Shown piece by piece: positions 48,919-58,830 of a stretch of DNA of 64,000 nucleotides (its first letter is position 1; each line of letters starts with the position of its first letter). The translations under genes and the position numbers were made by a program. Location of the stretch: positions 1 to 64,000 of the forward strand of contig JANYBS010000026.1 in NCBI GenBank assembly GCA_025360715.1. The letters run 5' to 3'. Below the pieces are notes generated by a model. That model was not told the origin of the DNA, did no database searches, and saw nothing but the letters and a program-made list of their open reading frames with translations. This stretch comes from Candidatus Eiseniibacteriota bacterium. Lineage in GTDB: Bacteria > Eisenbacteria > RBG-16-71-46.

Positions 48919-49950
48919 TCAGCGCTCGCGCGCGACCGACCAACTGGACATGCCGCGCGACTCGAACTGGAACGGCACGACCTGACCGCCGTGCTTCTCG
49001 AGCGCCGCCGCCACGCGATGACGGCGGTCGAAGCGAGTGAGCAGCAGGAAGTAGCCTCCGCCCCCGGCACCCGGCATCTTGCCGCCGATCGCGCCCTCTT
49101 TGCGGGCGATCTGGTAGAGCTTGTCGACGTGCGTGTTCGAGATGCCGTCATCGAGGCGCTTCTTCTGCTCCCACGCCTCGTGCAGCAGTTCGCCGAAACC
49201 GTCGATGTGTCCAAGCAAAAGCGCGCGCTTCATCTCGTGCGCCTGCACCTTGAGGTGCTCGAGCGCTGCGACGGTCTTCTGGTTGCCTTCCACATACGAG
49301 CGCGTCTGGCGTTCGATGATCTTTGCCGACTGTCGCGTCTGTCCCATGTAGCACAGCAGCAAGCGGTACTCGAGCTCTTCCAGCGTCTGGCGGCGCAAGC
49401 GCAGCGGCGTGACGATTGTGCCCTCGCGCTCGAACTCGATGAAGTTGAAGCCGCCGAACGACGCCGCGTATTGATCTTGCCTCCCGCCCGCAAGCTTGAG
49501 GTCGACGCGCTCGATCTTGAACGCCATCTCGGCGATGTCATAAGGCGACAGGTCCAGCTTGAGCCACTCGCGCAGCACACCGATCAGCGCCACCATCAGC
49601 GTGGACGACGCACCCAGACCCGAGCCGGGAGGCGCGTCGGAGTGCGTCCACAGGTCGGCGCCGCGCTTGACCTTGAGCGCGCGCACCGCGGCCTTGAGCA
49701 GATCGAGCTGCCCGTCGAACTTGAGGCGCTTGGGATGGTCATATTTTGCAATCAGGTCGTAGTCGAGACTCGCCAGCGTGAGCCGCGTGTCACGCCGCGG
49801 GCTGAGCGCCGCGTACGCATGGTGATTGATCGTGGCCGAGAGCACGCAGCCGCCATGCTCTTCCGGATAGGGCGATACGTCGGTGCCGCCGCCGCAGAAC
49901 GAGATACGAAGCGGCGCGCGAGCGCGGTAGTAGCGACGGGTGATGCTCAT
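48919..49950 (-). CDS. GHMP-family sugar kinase (heptose-7-phosphate kinase HddA-like)
   Basis: RAPLRISFCGGGTDVSPYPEEHGGCVLSATINHHAYA; PPGSGLGASSTLMVALI; GKMPGAGGGGYFLLL. Confidence 0.85.
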   Translation of the reverse strand: MSITRRYYRARAPLRISFCGGGTDVSPYPEEHGGCVLSATINHHAYAALSPRRDTRLTLASLDYDLIAKYDHPKRLKFDGQLDLLKAAVRALKVKRGADLWTHSDAPPGSGLGASSTLMVALIGVLREWLKLDLSPYDIAEMAFKIERVDLKLAGGRQDQYAASFGGFNFIEFEREGTIVTPLRLRRQTLEELEYRLLLCYMGQTRQSAKIIERQTRSYVEGNQKTVAALEHLKVQAHEMKRALLLGHIDGFGELLHEAWEQKKRLDDGISNTHVDKLYQIARKEGAIGGKMPGAGGGGYFLLLTRFDRRHRVAAALEKHGGQVVPFQFESRGMSSWSVARER

Positions 49951-49960
49951 GGCTTGATAC

Positions 49961-50650
49961 TCATGCCTTCAGCTCCCGCTGTGCCCGATCGAACTCCTCG
50001 GGCGTGCCGATGTCATAGAAGCGGCCCTCACACGTGTGGCCATGCAGCCGGCCCTCGGCCGCCAGACGCGGCAGCACGTCGCGTTCCAGCGAATGCGCGC
50101 CGGCTGGCAGCTCGCGCCAGAGCTCGGGTGAGAACACGTACTGCCCGCCGTTCACCCACGCCGGGCCCGAGAACTGCTCGTCCTTTTCGATGAAGCGCGC
50201 CACGCGGTCGCCATCGCGCTCGACGCGACCACGGCTGCGCGCGTCTTCCACGCGATAAAGCGCCACCGATCCCAGCGCGCCGCGCTCCCAGCGATCGCGC
50301 TCCATGGTCCACGGATCGGCCTCGCCCAGAGTGTCGCCGTTGACCACCAGCGCCGGGCCGTCGACGAACCGCTTCGCGAGCGCGAGCGCGCCACCGGTGC
50401 CCAACGGCTCGGTCTCGACCGAGTACTCGAGCGCGATGCCCAGCGCCGAGCCATCGCCCAACGAGTCTGCGATCTGTTCCGCGCCGAAACCCGTGAGCAA
50501 CACGGCGCTGCGGATGCCATGGTCGCGCAGCCACTCGAGCTGCCGCGCCAGGAAAGGGCGGCCGCCGAGCGGCGCCAGCGGCTTGGGCAACTCACCGAAG
50601 CGCGGCTTGAGCCGCGTCCCGAGTCCGCCCGCCAGGACGAACGCTTTCAT
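49961..50650 (-). CDS. Sugar-1-phosphate nucleotidyltransferase (HddC/RmlA-like)
   Basis: MKAFVLAGGLGTRLKPRFGELPKPLAPLGGRPFLARQLEWL; VVNGDTLGEADP. Confidence 0.88.
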   Translation of the reverse strand: MKAFVLAGGLGTRLKPRFGELPKPLAPLGGRPFLARQLEWLRDHGIRSAVLLTGFGAEQIADSLGDGSALGIALEYSVETEPLGTGGALALAKRFVDGPALVVNGDTLGEADPWTMERDRWERGALGSVALYRVEDARSRGRVERDGDRVARFIEKDEQFSGPAWVNGGQYVFSPELWRELPAGAHSLERDVLPRLAAEGRLHGHTCEGRFYDIGTPEEFDRAQRELKA

Positions 50651-50652
50651 GC

Positions 50653-51594
50653 TCAGGCGTCCAGGTTGAAGCGGCGGCGCACCGGGTAGTCGGCGCGCGC
50701 CGAAAGATGCGCGATCATCTCGCCGAGCAGGCCCATGAGGATGAATTGGATGCCGAGCAGCACGCACGCCGCGCCGCCCAGCATGAGCGGCCGCACGCGC
50801 AGCGGGTCGCCGTGGATCCACTGCGCCACGAACCACAGCGCCAGGCCGAAGCCCGTGGTGAGAAACAGCAGCCCGATGCGGCCGAAGACGTGCAAGGGCT
50901 TGAGCGCCGAAGTCGAGATGAACGCCGCCGTGAGCAGGTCCAGGAAGCCGTTCACGAACCGCGAAGCGCCGAATTTGGACTTTCCGAAAACACGCGCGCG
51001 GTGATGTACGCCGATCTCGCCCACCCGGAAGCCGCGCCAATGCGCCAGCGCGGGCATGAAGCGGTGCAGCTCGCCGTACAGCTCGATCGAGTCCACGACT
51101 TCGCGGCGGTAGAGCTTGAAGCCGCAGTTGAAGTCATGCAGCCGCACACCGGCGACCATCGACGTGACGGCATTGAACAACTTGCTCGGCAGCGTCTTGG
51201 AGATGGGATCGAGCCGCTTGACCTTCCAGCCCGACACCAGGTCCAGGCCGCCGTCGAGCGCCTCGAACATGCGCGGAAGCTCGGCGGGGTCGTCCTGCAG
51301 ATCGGCGTCCATCGTGCACACGAGCGAGCCGCGCACGGCCTTGAAGCCCGTCGCCAGCGCCGCCGACTTGCCCAGGTTTCGCTGCAGCAGGATGCCGCGC
51401 ACGTTCGGCGCAGAGGCGCACAGCTTCTCGATCACCTTGTCCGTGCCGTCACGCGAGCCGTCGTCCACGTAGAGGATCTCGTACGTCACGCCAAGCGTCT
51501 GCATGGCCGCCAGGACCTCGGCATGCAACTGGGGCAGGCTCTCGGCCTCGTTGAAGGCCGGGATCACCACGCTCAGGCGCGGCGCGTCGGTCAC
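50653..51594 (-). CDS. Glycosyltransferase family 2, two C-terminal TM (undecaprenyl-phosphate sugar transferase/GtrB-like)
   Basis: RLSVVIPAFNEAESLPQLHAEVLAAMQTLGVTYEILYVDDGSRDGT; CTMDADLQDDP; GTG start. Confidence 0.9.
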   Translation of the reverse strand: MTDAPRLSVVIPAFNEAESLPQLHAEVLAAMQTLGVTYEILYVDDGSRDGTDKVIEKLCASAPNVRGILLQRNLGKSAALATGFKAVRGSLVCTMDADLQDDPAELPRMFEALDGGLDLVSGWKVKRLDPISKTLPSKLFNAVTSMVAGVRLHDFNCGFKLYRREVVDSIELYGELHRFMPALAHWRGFRVGEIGVHHRARVFGKSKFGASRFVNGFLDLLTAAFISTSALKPLHVFGRIGLLFLTTGFGLALWFVAQWIHGDPLRVRPLMLGGAACVLLGIQFILMGLLGEMIAHLSARADYPVRRRFNLDA

Positions 51595-52544
51595 GCCTTG
51601 CTCCCGTACAACCCCTGCGCCCAGCTCGCCTCGGCGTGCAGGCCCTCTTCGATGCCGATCTGGGTCGCATAATCCAGGTCCTGCTTGAGGCGCGTCGCAT
51701 CGGCGCGCGTACGCAGCGGATCGCCCGGCGGGCGCGTCTCGAACTTGAGCCGCGCCTTCACGCCCAGCGCCTTCTCGAGGATCGCGATCGTCTCGAGCAC
51801 ATCCACCTGCGAGCCGCCGCCGATGTTGTAGACCGCCTGCGCCGTCGCGCGCTGCCACGCGCGTACGTTCGCCTCGATCGCATCGGCGATGAACGTGAAG
51901 TCACGCGACTGCTTACCATCGCCATAGACCGCGATCTCATCACCTTGGAGTAGCGCTTTGCAGAACTTGTGGAACGCCATGTCGGGACGCTGACGCGGGC
52001 CGTACACGGTGAAGTACCGCAGCCCCGCTACGTTCATGCCGAAGTTGCGGCCGTAGAGCAGCACCAGGTGCTCGGCCGCGAGCTTGGTCACGCCATAGGG
52101 CGAGAACGGCCGCGGCAACAGCATCTCATCGGTGGGGTACTTCTCGGCGTCGCCGTAGACGGATGAAGACGACGCGTACACGAACCGCTCGAGCGGCGTG
52201 TTCTGGTAGCGCTCGAGCAGGCGCTGCGTCGCGAGCACGTTGTGGTGCACGTATGCGGCGAAATCCTTGCCCCACGACGCGCGCACGCCAGCCTGCGCGG
52301 CCTGATGGAACACCACGTCCACCTCGGGCAATGCCGTCAGATCGGCGGCGCCCAGGTCGAGCTCCAGCAACTGGTACTGCGGGTTCTGCAGCGCGCTCTG
52401 GATGTTCGCCCGCTTGAGATTGATGTCGTAGTAGTCCGTGAAGCAGTCGACGCCGGTCACGCGCAGACCATCGGCGAGCAGCCGCTCGCTCAAGGTGGAG
52501 CCGATGAAGCCGGCTGCTCCGGTCACCAGTGCATGCTTGGGCAT
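51591..52544 (-). CDS. NAD-dependent nucleotide-sugar epimerase (UDP-glucose/glucuronate 4-epimerase-like SDR)
   Basis: ALVTGAAGFIGSTLSERLLADGLRVTGVDCFTDYYD; YASSSSVYGDAEKYP; YGVTKLAAEHL. Confidence 0.92.
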   Translation of the reverse strand: MPKHALVTGAAGFIGSTLSERLLADGLRVTGVDCFTDYYDINLKRANIQSALQNPQYQLLELDLGAADLTALPEVDVVFHQAAQAGVRASWGKDFAAYVHHNVLATQRLLERYQNTPLERFVYASSSSVYGDAEKYPTDEMLLPRPFSPYGVTKLAAEHLVLLYGRNFGMNVAGLRYFTVYGPRQRPDMAFHKFCKALLQGDEIAVYGDGKQSRDFTFIADAIEANVRAWQRATAQAVYNIGGGSQVDVLETIAILEKALGVKARLKFETRPPGDPLRTRADATRLKQDLDYATQIGIEEGLHAEASWAQGLYGSKA

Positions 52545-52553
52545 TGAGGGTCC

Positions 52554-55166
52554 TTACGGTACCGGGGTCACCGGCGGCGGCACGATGCTCGGCCGCGACG
52601 GGCTCCGGATACCCAGCGCATTGCGCTCGGAATCGAGCAACTGCTGCGCCTGCGGATCGCCGGGGTGGCCTTCGAGCCAACGCTGCAAGTACTGCAACGC
52701 GCGCTCGCGCTGCCCCGCCTCGCGCAGCGTGCTGTACGCGCCGTAGTACGGCAGGCCGTAGTTGGGATCCATCTGGATCGCCGCGTCGAACTGGCGCACG
52801 GCCTCGTCGAGCTTGCCGCGCAGCGCCATGGACACGCCGTAGTAGTACTTGACCTCGGGATTGTTGGGCGACTTCGTGTTGAGCATCTCGAAGAGCGCCA
52901 TCGCCTTGGCCGTATCGCCCGCGTCCATGTAGAACCCGCCCAGCGGCAGCAGCACCTCGGCGTAGTCCGGGAACATGCGGCCGATGCGTTCCATCTCGGA
53001 GATCGCCTTGGGCAGCTGGCCGTTGCGGCGGTAGTAGTACGCGAGTTGCAAGTGCGCCGCCGCGTAGTTGCGCGAAAGCGTGGACGCGTTGTCGTCCTTG
53101 TAGACCTTGCGGTCCCACGTGCCGTCCTTCTCGAACAACCCGCGGTACATGAACGTCTCGTAGAGCGCCTTGGTCGTGGCCGGCACGTCGAGGCCTGCCT
53201 TGAGGCTGTCGCGCTTGACCTCGTAGACCAAGCCTTGCAGGGCGAAGTACGGGTCGTAGCCGTAGTGCTCGGGCACCGTCACGGCGAAGTACGGTTGGCG
53301 CTTCCACGTGCCATCCGCGTTCTTCGAGTTCTCCATGATGTGGTGAACCATGTACTCGTTGGTGTAGATGATGTGGCCCGTCTCGTCCTGCACGGCGCCG
53401 CCACCGAGCATCTGGACCGTGCGGTCGTCGAGCGTGATCGGCACCTTGGGCGACTCGTCGCGAAGCTGGCGGATGTACCAGTCCGTGTTGAGCAGGCTCA
53501 GGTTCACGATGCGCACGTCCTTGCGGAAGCCCTCGACCTGCTGGATGTACCAGAGCGGGAACGTATCGTTGTCGCCGTTCGTGAACATGTACGAGTTCGG
53601 AGCGAGCGGCGCGAGCATGTTGTAGGCGTAGTCGCGCGCGATGTAGTTGCCGCTGCGATCGTGCGTGAACCACAGCGTCTTCATGAGCAGGAAAGGCTGC
53701 GCGCACAACAGGACCGTGGCCGCCACGGTGGCGTATCGCTGCCCGGCCCCTTCACTGAACGACTCGCGCACCCAACAGATGAGCCACGTACAACCGAGGC
53801 CGATCCACATGGCGTAGGCGTGGTAGCCGCTCTGGAAGAAGTAGTCGCGGTCGCGGACCTCGTGGTCGCTGAAGTTGAGGAACACGATCAGGCCGGCGGT
53901 GTTGAGGCCAAAGAAGACGAAGTTGTAGAAGAAGCCCTTCTTCGGATCGCGCTTGGCCTGCCAGAACGCGCCAGCCAGACCCAGCAGCATCGGAAGAAGC
54001 GACGTAAAGGCGGCTTTACCCGGGAAGAGCGGCCACTGACGGCTGAAGTAGCGCCAGAACTCTTTATTGAGCTGGTTCTCGAGCGAGGAGCGGCGCACGA
54101 ACATGTTCATCTCGCCGTACTGCTTGCGCTCGAGCAGGTCACGCAGCGTGTTCCAGTTGCTGGGATTGCCCTCGTTGATCGCCGGATGCAGGTTGGCGCG
54201 GATCGGCAGGTACAGGTGCGTGGAGTAGCCGACCACCATGAGCAGCAGCGCCAGCAGGATGACGCGCGCTTCCTTGTGCTTGGGCGCCATCATCACGAGC
54301 GGGAAGACGACACCGACCGCCGCCGCGATCGCGCCGACCGCCGTGAAGTCCGCCTTGCCATAGGCGAAATACATGCCGTAGGCGGCCAGCAGTGCGCTGA
54401 TCCCGAACACCCAACCCTGCATCTTGTTCTTGGACAGGAACCAGAAATTGACGATGACCGAGAACAGCAGCACGGCTCCGGCCATCTTCTCGAGGCCCGC
54501 GGGCACGCGCAGGATCGCCAGGAACGGAATGGCGAAGAGCATCGCCACCTTCCAGTCGATGAACGCCACCAGCACGATGAGCGGCGCGCCCATCACACCC
54601 ACGCCCAGGTGCAGACCCACGCTCAGCCACATCACGTAGGTGGCCGCGAGCAGGAAGCCCACATTCGGCTTCTTGTCGTGCGCATCCCACCACTTCAGGC
54701 CCAGCCAGAACACGAGCACCGAGGCCAGGCTCATCATCTGGTAGACCTCGGCCTCGATCGAGTTCTCCCAGAAGTTGTCCGAGAACGCGAGCATGAGCGC
54801 GCCCACGAACGCGCCGGCGATCGCCGCCCACTCCTGCCACGGCTTGCGGTCTTCGCCAAAGGCGCGGCGCGCCATCGACAACGTGCACAGGTACGTGAGC
54901 AGCACCGCGAGCGCGGCCGAGATCGCCGAGACCGCATTGACGCGCTGGGCGATCGTGGCCCAAGGGATGAGCGTGGCCACGCGGCCGAGCAGTACGAAGA
55001 ACGGCGTGCCGGGCGGATGCGGGATGCCCAGGATGTTGGAGACGGCGATGAACTCGCCGGAATCCCAGAACGGCACCGTGGGCGTGAGCGTCCTGAGATA
55101 GACACCCGCTGCGATGAGCAGCGTGAGCAGCGCGACGAAGCGTGACGCGCGCGGGTTGACGTTCAT
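52554..55166 (-). CDS. DUF2723/TMEM260-like membrane protein (putative protein O-mannosyltransferase-type) with C-terminal TPRs
   Basis: GVYLRTLTPTVPFWDSGEFIAVSNILGIPHPPGTPFFVLLGRVATLIP; TPR-like repeats at the C-terminus. Confidence 0.88.
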   Translation of the reverse strand: MNVNPRASRFVALLTLLIAAGVYLRTLTPTVPFWDSGEFIAVSNILGIPHPPGTPFFVLLGRVATLIPWATIAQRVNAVSAISAALAVLLTYLCTLSMARRAFGEDRKPWQEWAAIAGAFVGALMLAFSDNFWENSIEAEVYQMMSLASVLVFWLGLKWWDAHDKKPNVGFLLAATYVMWLSVGLHLGVGVMGAPLIVLVAFIDWKVAMLFAIPFLAILRVPAGLEKMAGAVLLFSVIVNFWFLSKNKMQGWVFGISALLAAYGMYFAYGKADFTAVGAIAAAVGVVFPLVMMAPKHKEARVILLALLLMVVGYSTHLYLPIRANLHPAINEGNPSNWNTLRDLLERKQYGEMNMFVRRSSLENQLNKEFWRYFSRQWPLFPGKAAFTSLLPMLLGLAGAFWQAKRDPKKGFFYNFVFFGLNTAGLIVFLNFSDHEVRDRDYFFQSGYHAYAMWIGLGCTWLICWVRESFSEGAGQRYATVAATVLLCAQPFLLMKTLWFTHDRSGNYIARDYAYNMLAPLAPNSYMFTNGDNDTFPLWYIQQVEGFRKDVRIVNLSLLNTDWYIRQLRDESPKVPITLDDRTVQMLGGGAVQDETGHIIYTNEYMVHHIMENSKNADGTWKRQPYFAVTVPEHYGYDPYFALQGLVYEVKRDSLKAGLDVPATTKALYETFMYRGLFEKDGTWDRKVYKDDNASTLSRNYAAAHLQLAYYYRRNGQLPKAISEMERIGRMFPDYAEVLLPLGGFYMDAGDTAKAMALFEMLNTKSPNNPEVKYYYGVSMALRGKLDEAVRQFDAAIQMDPNYGLPYYGAYSTLREAGQRERALQYLQRWLEGHPGDPQAQQLLDSERNALGIRSPSRPSIVPPPVTPVP

Positions 55167-56203
55167 CCGTTCGGCCTCCGTGGATTCCGTGCTGCTCTGC
55201 GGCGGTGGGGGATTCGCACTGCGAAGAGGATGCCGCCGATGAGACTGACGGCGAAAGCCACCACGAAAGTGGTGATCTGCATCGAGAAAGCGCTTCCCTT
55301 GTCGAGCCCGACGAGCCCGAAGAGAACCATACCAGCGCCTTCTCGTACACCCATGCCGCTCAAGGAGATGGGCAATGACACTATCACCGCGAGAAGCGGC
55401 ACGAAAAGGAAGAAGTAGGCCAAAGCCACATGCAAGCCGAGCGCCCGCGCCACCAGGACGTGCACGAATATGCGCATCACCTGCGTGACGGTGGCGACTG
55501 TGAACAATTCCATGAACATCCGCGGCTGGCCGCGGAAGCCCGCCAGGCTCTCGGAGAGTTCATCCAGCGCGGGCTTGAGGCGCCCCAGGCCGACTTTGGA
55601 CAGCAGCCGCTCGATGGTCGCCAGGAGCACCGGATGGAACACCGCCCACAGCATGGTCACCGAGATCGTGAAGAAGATCAGGATGCCGCTGTAAGCCGCC
55701 GCAAGATGGAAGTGGTCGATCGCCGGCAGCGTCGAAACCACAGCCAGGGCGCCCATCGCGACGGTGCCGATCATGCGGTCCAACAAGACCGTCGAGAACG
55801 CCGTGGCGCGCGAGGCACCCGCGCGCGAGGCGTCCATGACGCGCGAGAAGTCGCCGCCCAGGTTCGCGGGCACGAAGTTGTTGAAGAACAGCCCCACATG
55901 GAAGTACGCGCACACCTTCCAGAACGGCAGCACGATGCCGACCTTGCGCAGCAGCTTGCTCCACTGATATGCGCCCAGAAGGTTGCTGCCCGCCATCATG
56001 GCGAATGCGCCCAGCAGCCAGCGGCGGTCGGCGTGCTCGAGATCGGAACTCACCTTGGACCACGGCACCAGGTGGAAGAGCCACGCGATCATCGCGCCGC
56101 TGATCGCCAGCTGCAGCACCAGCAGCAGCGCAGTGCGCGCGCTCGGCGCGCTGGGGCCGCCTGCTCCCCCCGTCGCGCTCGGCGCGTTCGAGGCTTCGCT
56201 CAC
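55163..56203 (-). CDS. Lysylphosphatidylglycerol-synthase-TM/UPF0104-family membrane protein
   Basis: WSKLLRKVGIVLPFWKVCAYFHVGLFFNNFVPANLGGDFSRVMDA; SLPISLSGMGVREGAGMVLFGLVGL. Confidence 0.9.
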   Translation of the reverse strand: MSEASNAPSATGGAGGPSAPSARTALLLVLQLAISGAMIAWLFHLVPWSKVSSDLEHADRRWLLGAFAMMAGSNLLGAYQWSKLLRKVGIVLPFWKVCAYFHVGLFFNNFVPANLGGDFSRVMDASRAGASRATAFSTVLLDRMIGTVAMGALAVVSTLPAIDHFHLAAAYSGILIFFTISVTMLWAVFHPVLLATIERLLSKVGLGRLKPALDELSESLAGFRGQPRMFMELFTVATVTQVMRIFVHVLVARALGLHVALAYFFLFVPLLAVIVSLPISLSGMGVREGAGMVLFGLVGLDKGSAFSMQITTFVVAFAVSLIGGILFAVRIPHRRRAARNPRRPNG

Positions 56204-57318
56204 GCGCCCTCCCCTGCCAGCACGTCGAGCGACCGGCGCGCGCAATCGTCCCACTGGAAGCGTGACGCCCACTGCACGCCCGCGTCCGCCAGGCGCTCGC
56301 GCAGCGGCGCATCGGTGAGCACGCGCGTGAGCGACGACGCCAGTGCCGCATCGTCATCGTAGGGCACCAGCAGGCCCGTCTCGTCGCGGCGCACCGAATC
56401 GCGCAGGCCCGGGCTGTCGGCGGCGACCACGGCGGTGCCGCACGCGCCGGCTTCCACCACCGTGAGCCCCCAGCCTTCCTTGGGACTCGGCTGCACGACC
56501 GCCCACGCCGCCTGCATGCGCTTCACCTTCTCGGCAAAGGGCAGGAAGCCATGGAAGTCCACGGCGTGCGAGACGCCATGCTTGATTGCCTGCCTCGTGA
56601 GCGCGTCCTGCCACGGCCCGTCGCCGATGATGCCCATGCGCAGGTCGGGGACCTTGTCGAGCACCGCCGACAGCGAACGCAGCACCCAGTCCAGGCCCTT
56701 GTAGCGGCGCAGGCGGCCGACGAACACGAGCGTCGGCGCGACGCTCTTGGGCACCGCGGGATCGAGCTTGTAGCGCGTGTGGTCGAGCCCGCAGTGCACC
56801 ACCTGGATGCGACCCCGCGGCACTCCGCGCCCCACCAGGTCATCGCGCGTGCTCTCCGAGATCGCCAGGAATCGCGAGAGCGCGTACGCGCGCGGGATCA
56901 TCCACTCGAGCGCCACGACGTAACTGGCGATCGCCGGGTGCGCCTCGCGGAACGCCGTGGTGCCGAAGAGATGCGGCACAATCACGGCGACGGGCGCCTT
57001 GCTGAATTGCGCGCAGAAGCACGGGACCTTGTTGATGTCTTCGACGATCAGATCGGGCGTGTTCGCGCCGGAGAACTCGCGGCGCAGCACCCCGGGCACG
57101 GCGATGTTGAAGTCGTACCAGTCGCCACGCCGCACGATGCGCATGCCGCGATGCTCGCCCTCGGACGGCGCGCCGCGAAAGCCGCTCGCCAGCCAAGTGA
57201 CCTTCCAGCCGCGCCGTACGGCCTCGAGCAGGATCTCTTCCAGATGCAACTCGGCGCCGCCGGCTTCGGGATGCGCCGGGTCGCGGAAGTTGACGGCCAG
57301 CAGGTGCCTTGCGCTCAT
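56200..57318 (-). CDS. Glycosyltransferase, GT4-like
   Basis: LLAVNFRDPAHPEAGGAELHLEEILLEAVRRGWKVTWLA; PSPKEGWGLTVVEAGACGTAVVAADSPGLRDSV. Confidence 0.92.
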   Translation of the reverse strand: MSARHLLAVNFRDPAHPEAGGAELHLEEILLEAVRRGWKVTWLASGFRGAPSEGEHRGMRIVRRGDWYDFNIAVPGVLRREFSGANTPDLIVEDINKVPCFCAQFSKAPVAVIVPHLFGTTAFREAHPAIASYVVALEWMIPRAYALSRFLAISESTRDDLVGRGVPRGRIQVVHCGLDHTRYKLDPAVPKSVAPTLVFVGRLRRYKGLDWVLRSLSAVLDKVPDLRMGIIGDGPWQDALTRQAIKHGVSHAVDFHGFLPFAEKVKRMQAAWAVVQPSPKEGWGLTVVEAGACGTAVVAADSPGLRDSVRRDETGLLVPYDDDAALASSLTRVLTDAPLRERLADAGVQWASRFQWDDCARRSLDVLAGEGA

Positions 57319-58091
57319 CGCTTGCGAGCGACCGTGCCGATGACGTGCGAGGTGTAGAGCGTCCAGCGCTGGCCGCGCAGCGACGCGCGCAGGCCATCCC
57401 AGCCGTTCGACCAGAACGCCGGGCCCTTGGGATGCAGCGGCAGCTTCACGCCCACCCCGCGTTTGAGCACCTCGCGCGTGACGCGGTACCACAGGCCGGG
57501 CACCATCCAGTCGCCATAGGTGCGCACGACCTGCATGCCAGTGGCGGCGCACAGACGCTCGAGCTGGTCGGGCGTGAACTGCGTCTCCCACCCCGCGAAC
57601 CACTTGCCCAGCAGGATGAGCGTGTTCTTCATCACCGTGTAGAGGTGAAAGCTCTGCGGCACGTCGACGAGCATTCGGCCGCCCTTGGCGGTCACGCGCG
57701 CGTTCTCGTTCAGCAGCGGCATCGGGTCGCGAAAGTGCTCGAGCAGTCCCTGATGGAACGACACGTCGATCGCGCCGTCGCGGAACGGCATGCGCGTCGC
57801 GTCGGCCTGCACGAACATCACGTCGATGCCCTGCGCTTTCGCCTGCGCCTTGACCAGCGCGAGCGAGGCCGGCGAGTAGTCGAGCACGATGCCCTTGGCG
57901 CCTTGGCGAGCCAGGTCGAGCAGGTCGCGGCCGGAGCCGGCGCCGATCTCCATCACGTACTTGGCACTCACGGGGCCGTCCGCGAGCACCTCGCGCACGA
58001 GCCGCCCGCCGGTCGAGTACGTGTCATCGATGTCGGCCGAGTGGCCCTTCCAGTACGACTCCCAGTGTTCGAGCGTAGAGACGCGCGCCAC
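57315..58091 (-). CDS. SAM-dependent methyltransferase
   Basis: YVMEIGAGSGRDLLDLARQGAKGIVLDYSPASLAL; DVSFHQGLLEHFRDP; GTG start with SD GGAGG. Confidence 0.88.
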   Translation of the reverse strand: MARVSTLEHWESYWKGHSADIDDTYSTGGRLVREVLADGPVSAKYVMEIGAGSGRDLLDLARQGAKGIVLDYSPASLALVKAQAKAQGIDVMFVQADATRMPFRDGAIDVSFHQGLLEHFRDPMPLLNENARVTAKGGRMLVDVPQSFHLYTVMKNTLILLGKWFAGWETQFTPDQLERLCAATGMQVVRTYGDWMVPGLWYRVTREVLKRGVGVKLPLHPKGPAFWSNGWDGLRASLRGQRWTLYTSHVIGTVARKR

Positions 58092-58104
58092 GGTTCCTCC
58101 GGTC

Positions 58105-58830
58105 TTACTCGCCCCATTGCAGACGGTCGGCAAGGTACGGCGGCAAGCCGGCCTCACGGACCCGCTGCATGGCGGCGGGAATGTCATAGGTCACGCGCCG
58201 GTGTTCGAACGCGAACCGGGAATCGTCGACGAGCAGCCACGCCGCGCGCGGATCCCCATCGCGCGGCTGGCCCACACTACCCACGTTGATCAGGTAGCGG
58301 CTGCTCTTATCGCCGCGCACGAGTTCCTGGCGCGTGTACTGCACCGTGGTGCCGGCCAGCTCGAACGTGCCCGGATAGTGCGAATGGCCGATGACGCACA
58401 CCTGCTCGGTGCAGCCCGTCATCTCGTACGCGGCATCGGCCGGCGAGAAGACGTAGTGCCACTCCTCGGGCTCGAACGGTGTCGCGTGCACGAGATAGAT
58501 GCCGTGCCACGACGCCGACATGGGCAGCTCGCGCAGGTACGTGAGGTGCTCTTCGGTCAAGTGAGCAGTCGTCCAGCGCGCGGCGGCGGCCGCATCGGGA
58601 TTGAAATAGCCGAGCTTGATGCGGCCGCACGCGGCCCAGTCGTGATTGCCCGCGACGGCGTGCTCGATGAGCGGGCGCAGGCGCGCGATGCACTCGTTGG
58701 GCGCGGCGCCATAGCCAACAAAGTCGCCCAGACAGACCATGCCATCGACGCCCACCGACTCGATGTCGGCGAGGACCGCTTCGAGAGCGTCGATGTTGCC
58801 GTGGATATCCGACACGATGGCGAGGCGCAT
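58105..58830 (-). CDS. Metallophosphoesterase (MJ0936/YfcE-like phosphodiesterase)
   Basis: MRLAIVSDIHGNIDALEAVLADIESVGVDGMVCLGDFVGYGAAPNECI; AVAGNHDWA; VIGHSHYPGTF. Confidence 0.93.
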   Translation of the reverse strand: MRLAIVSDIHGNIDALEAVLADIESVGVDGMVCLGDFVGYGAAPNECIARLRPLIEHAVAGNHDWAACGRIKLGYFNPDAAAAARWTTAHLTEEHLTYLRELPMSASWHGIYLVHATPFEPEEWHYVFSPADAAYEMTGCTEQVCVIGHSHYPGTFELAGTTVQYTRQELVRGDKSSRYLINVGSVGQPRDGDPRAAWLLVDDSRFAFEHRRVTYDIPAAMQRVREAGLPPYLADRLQWGE

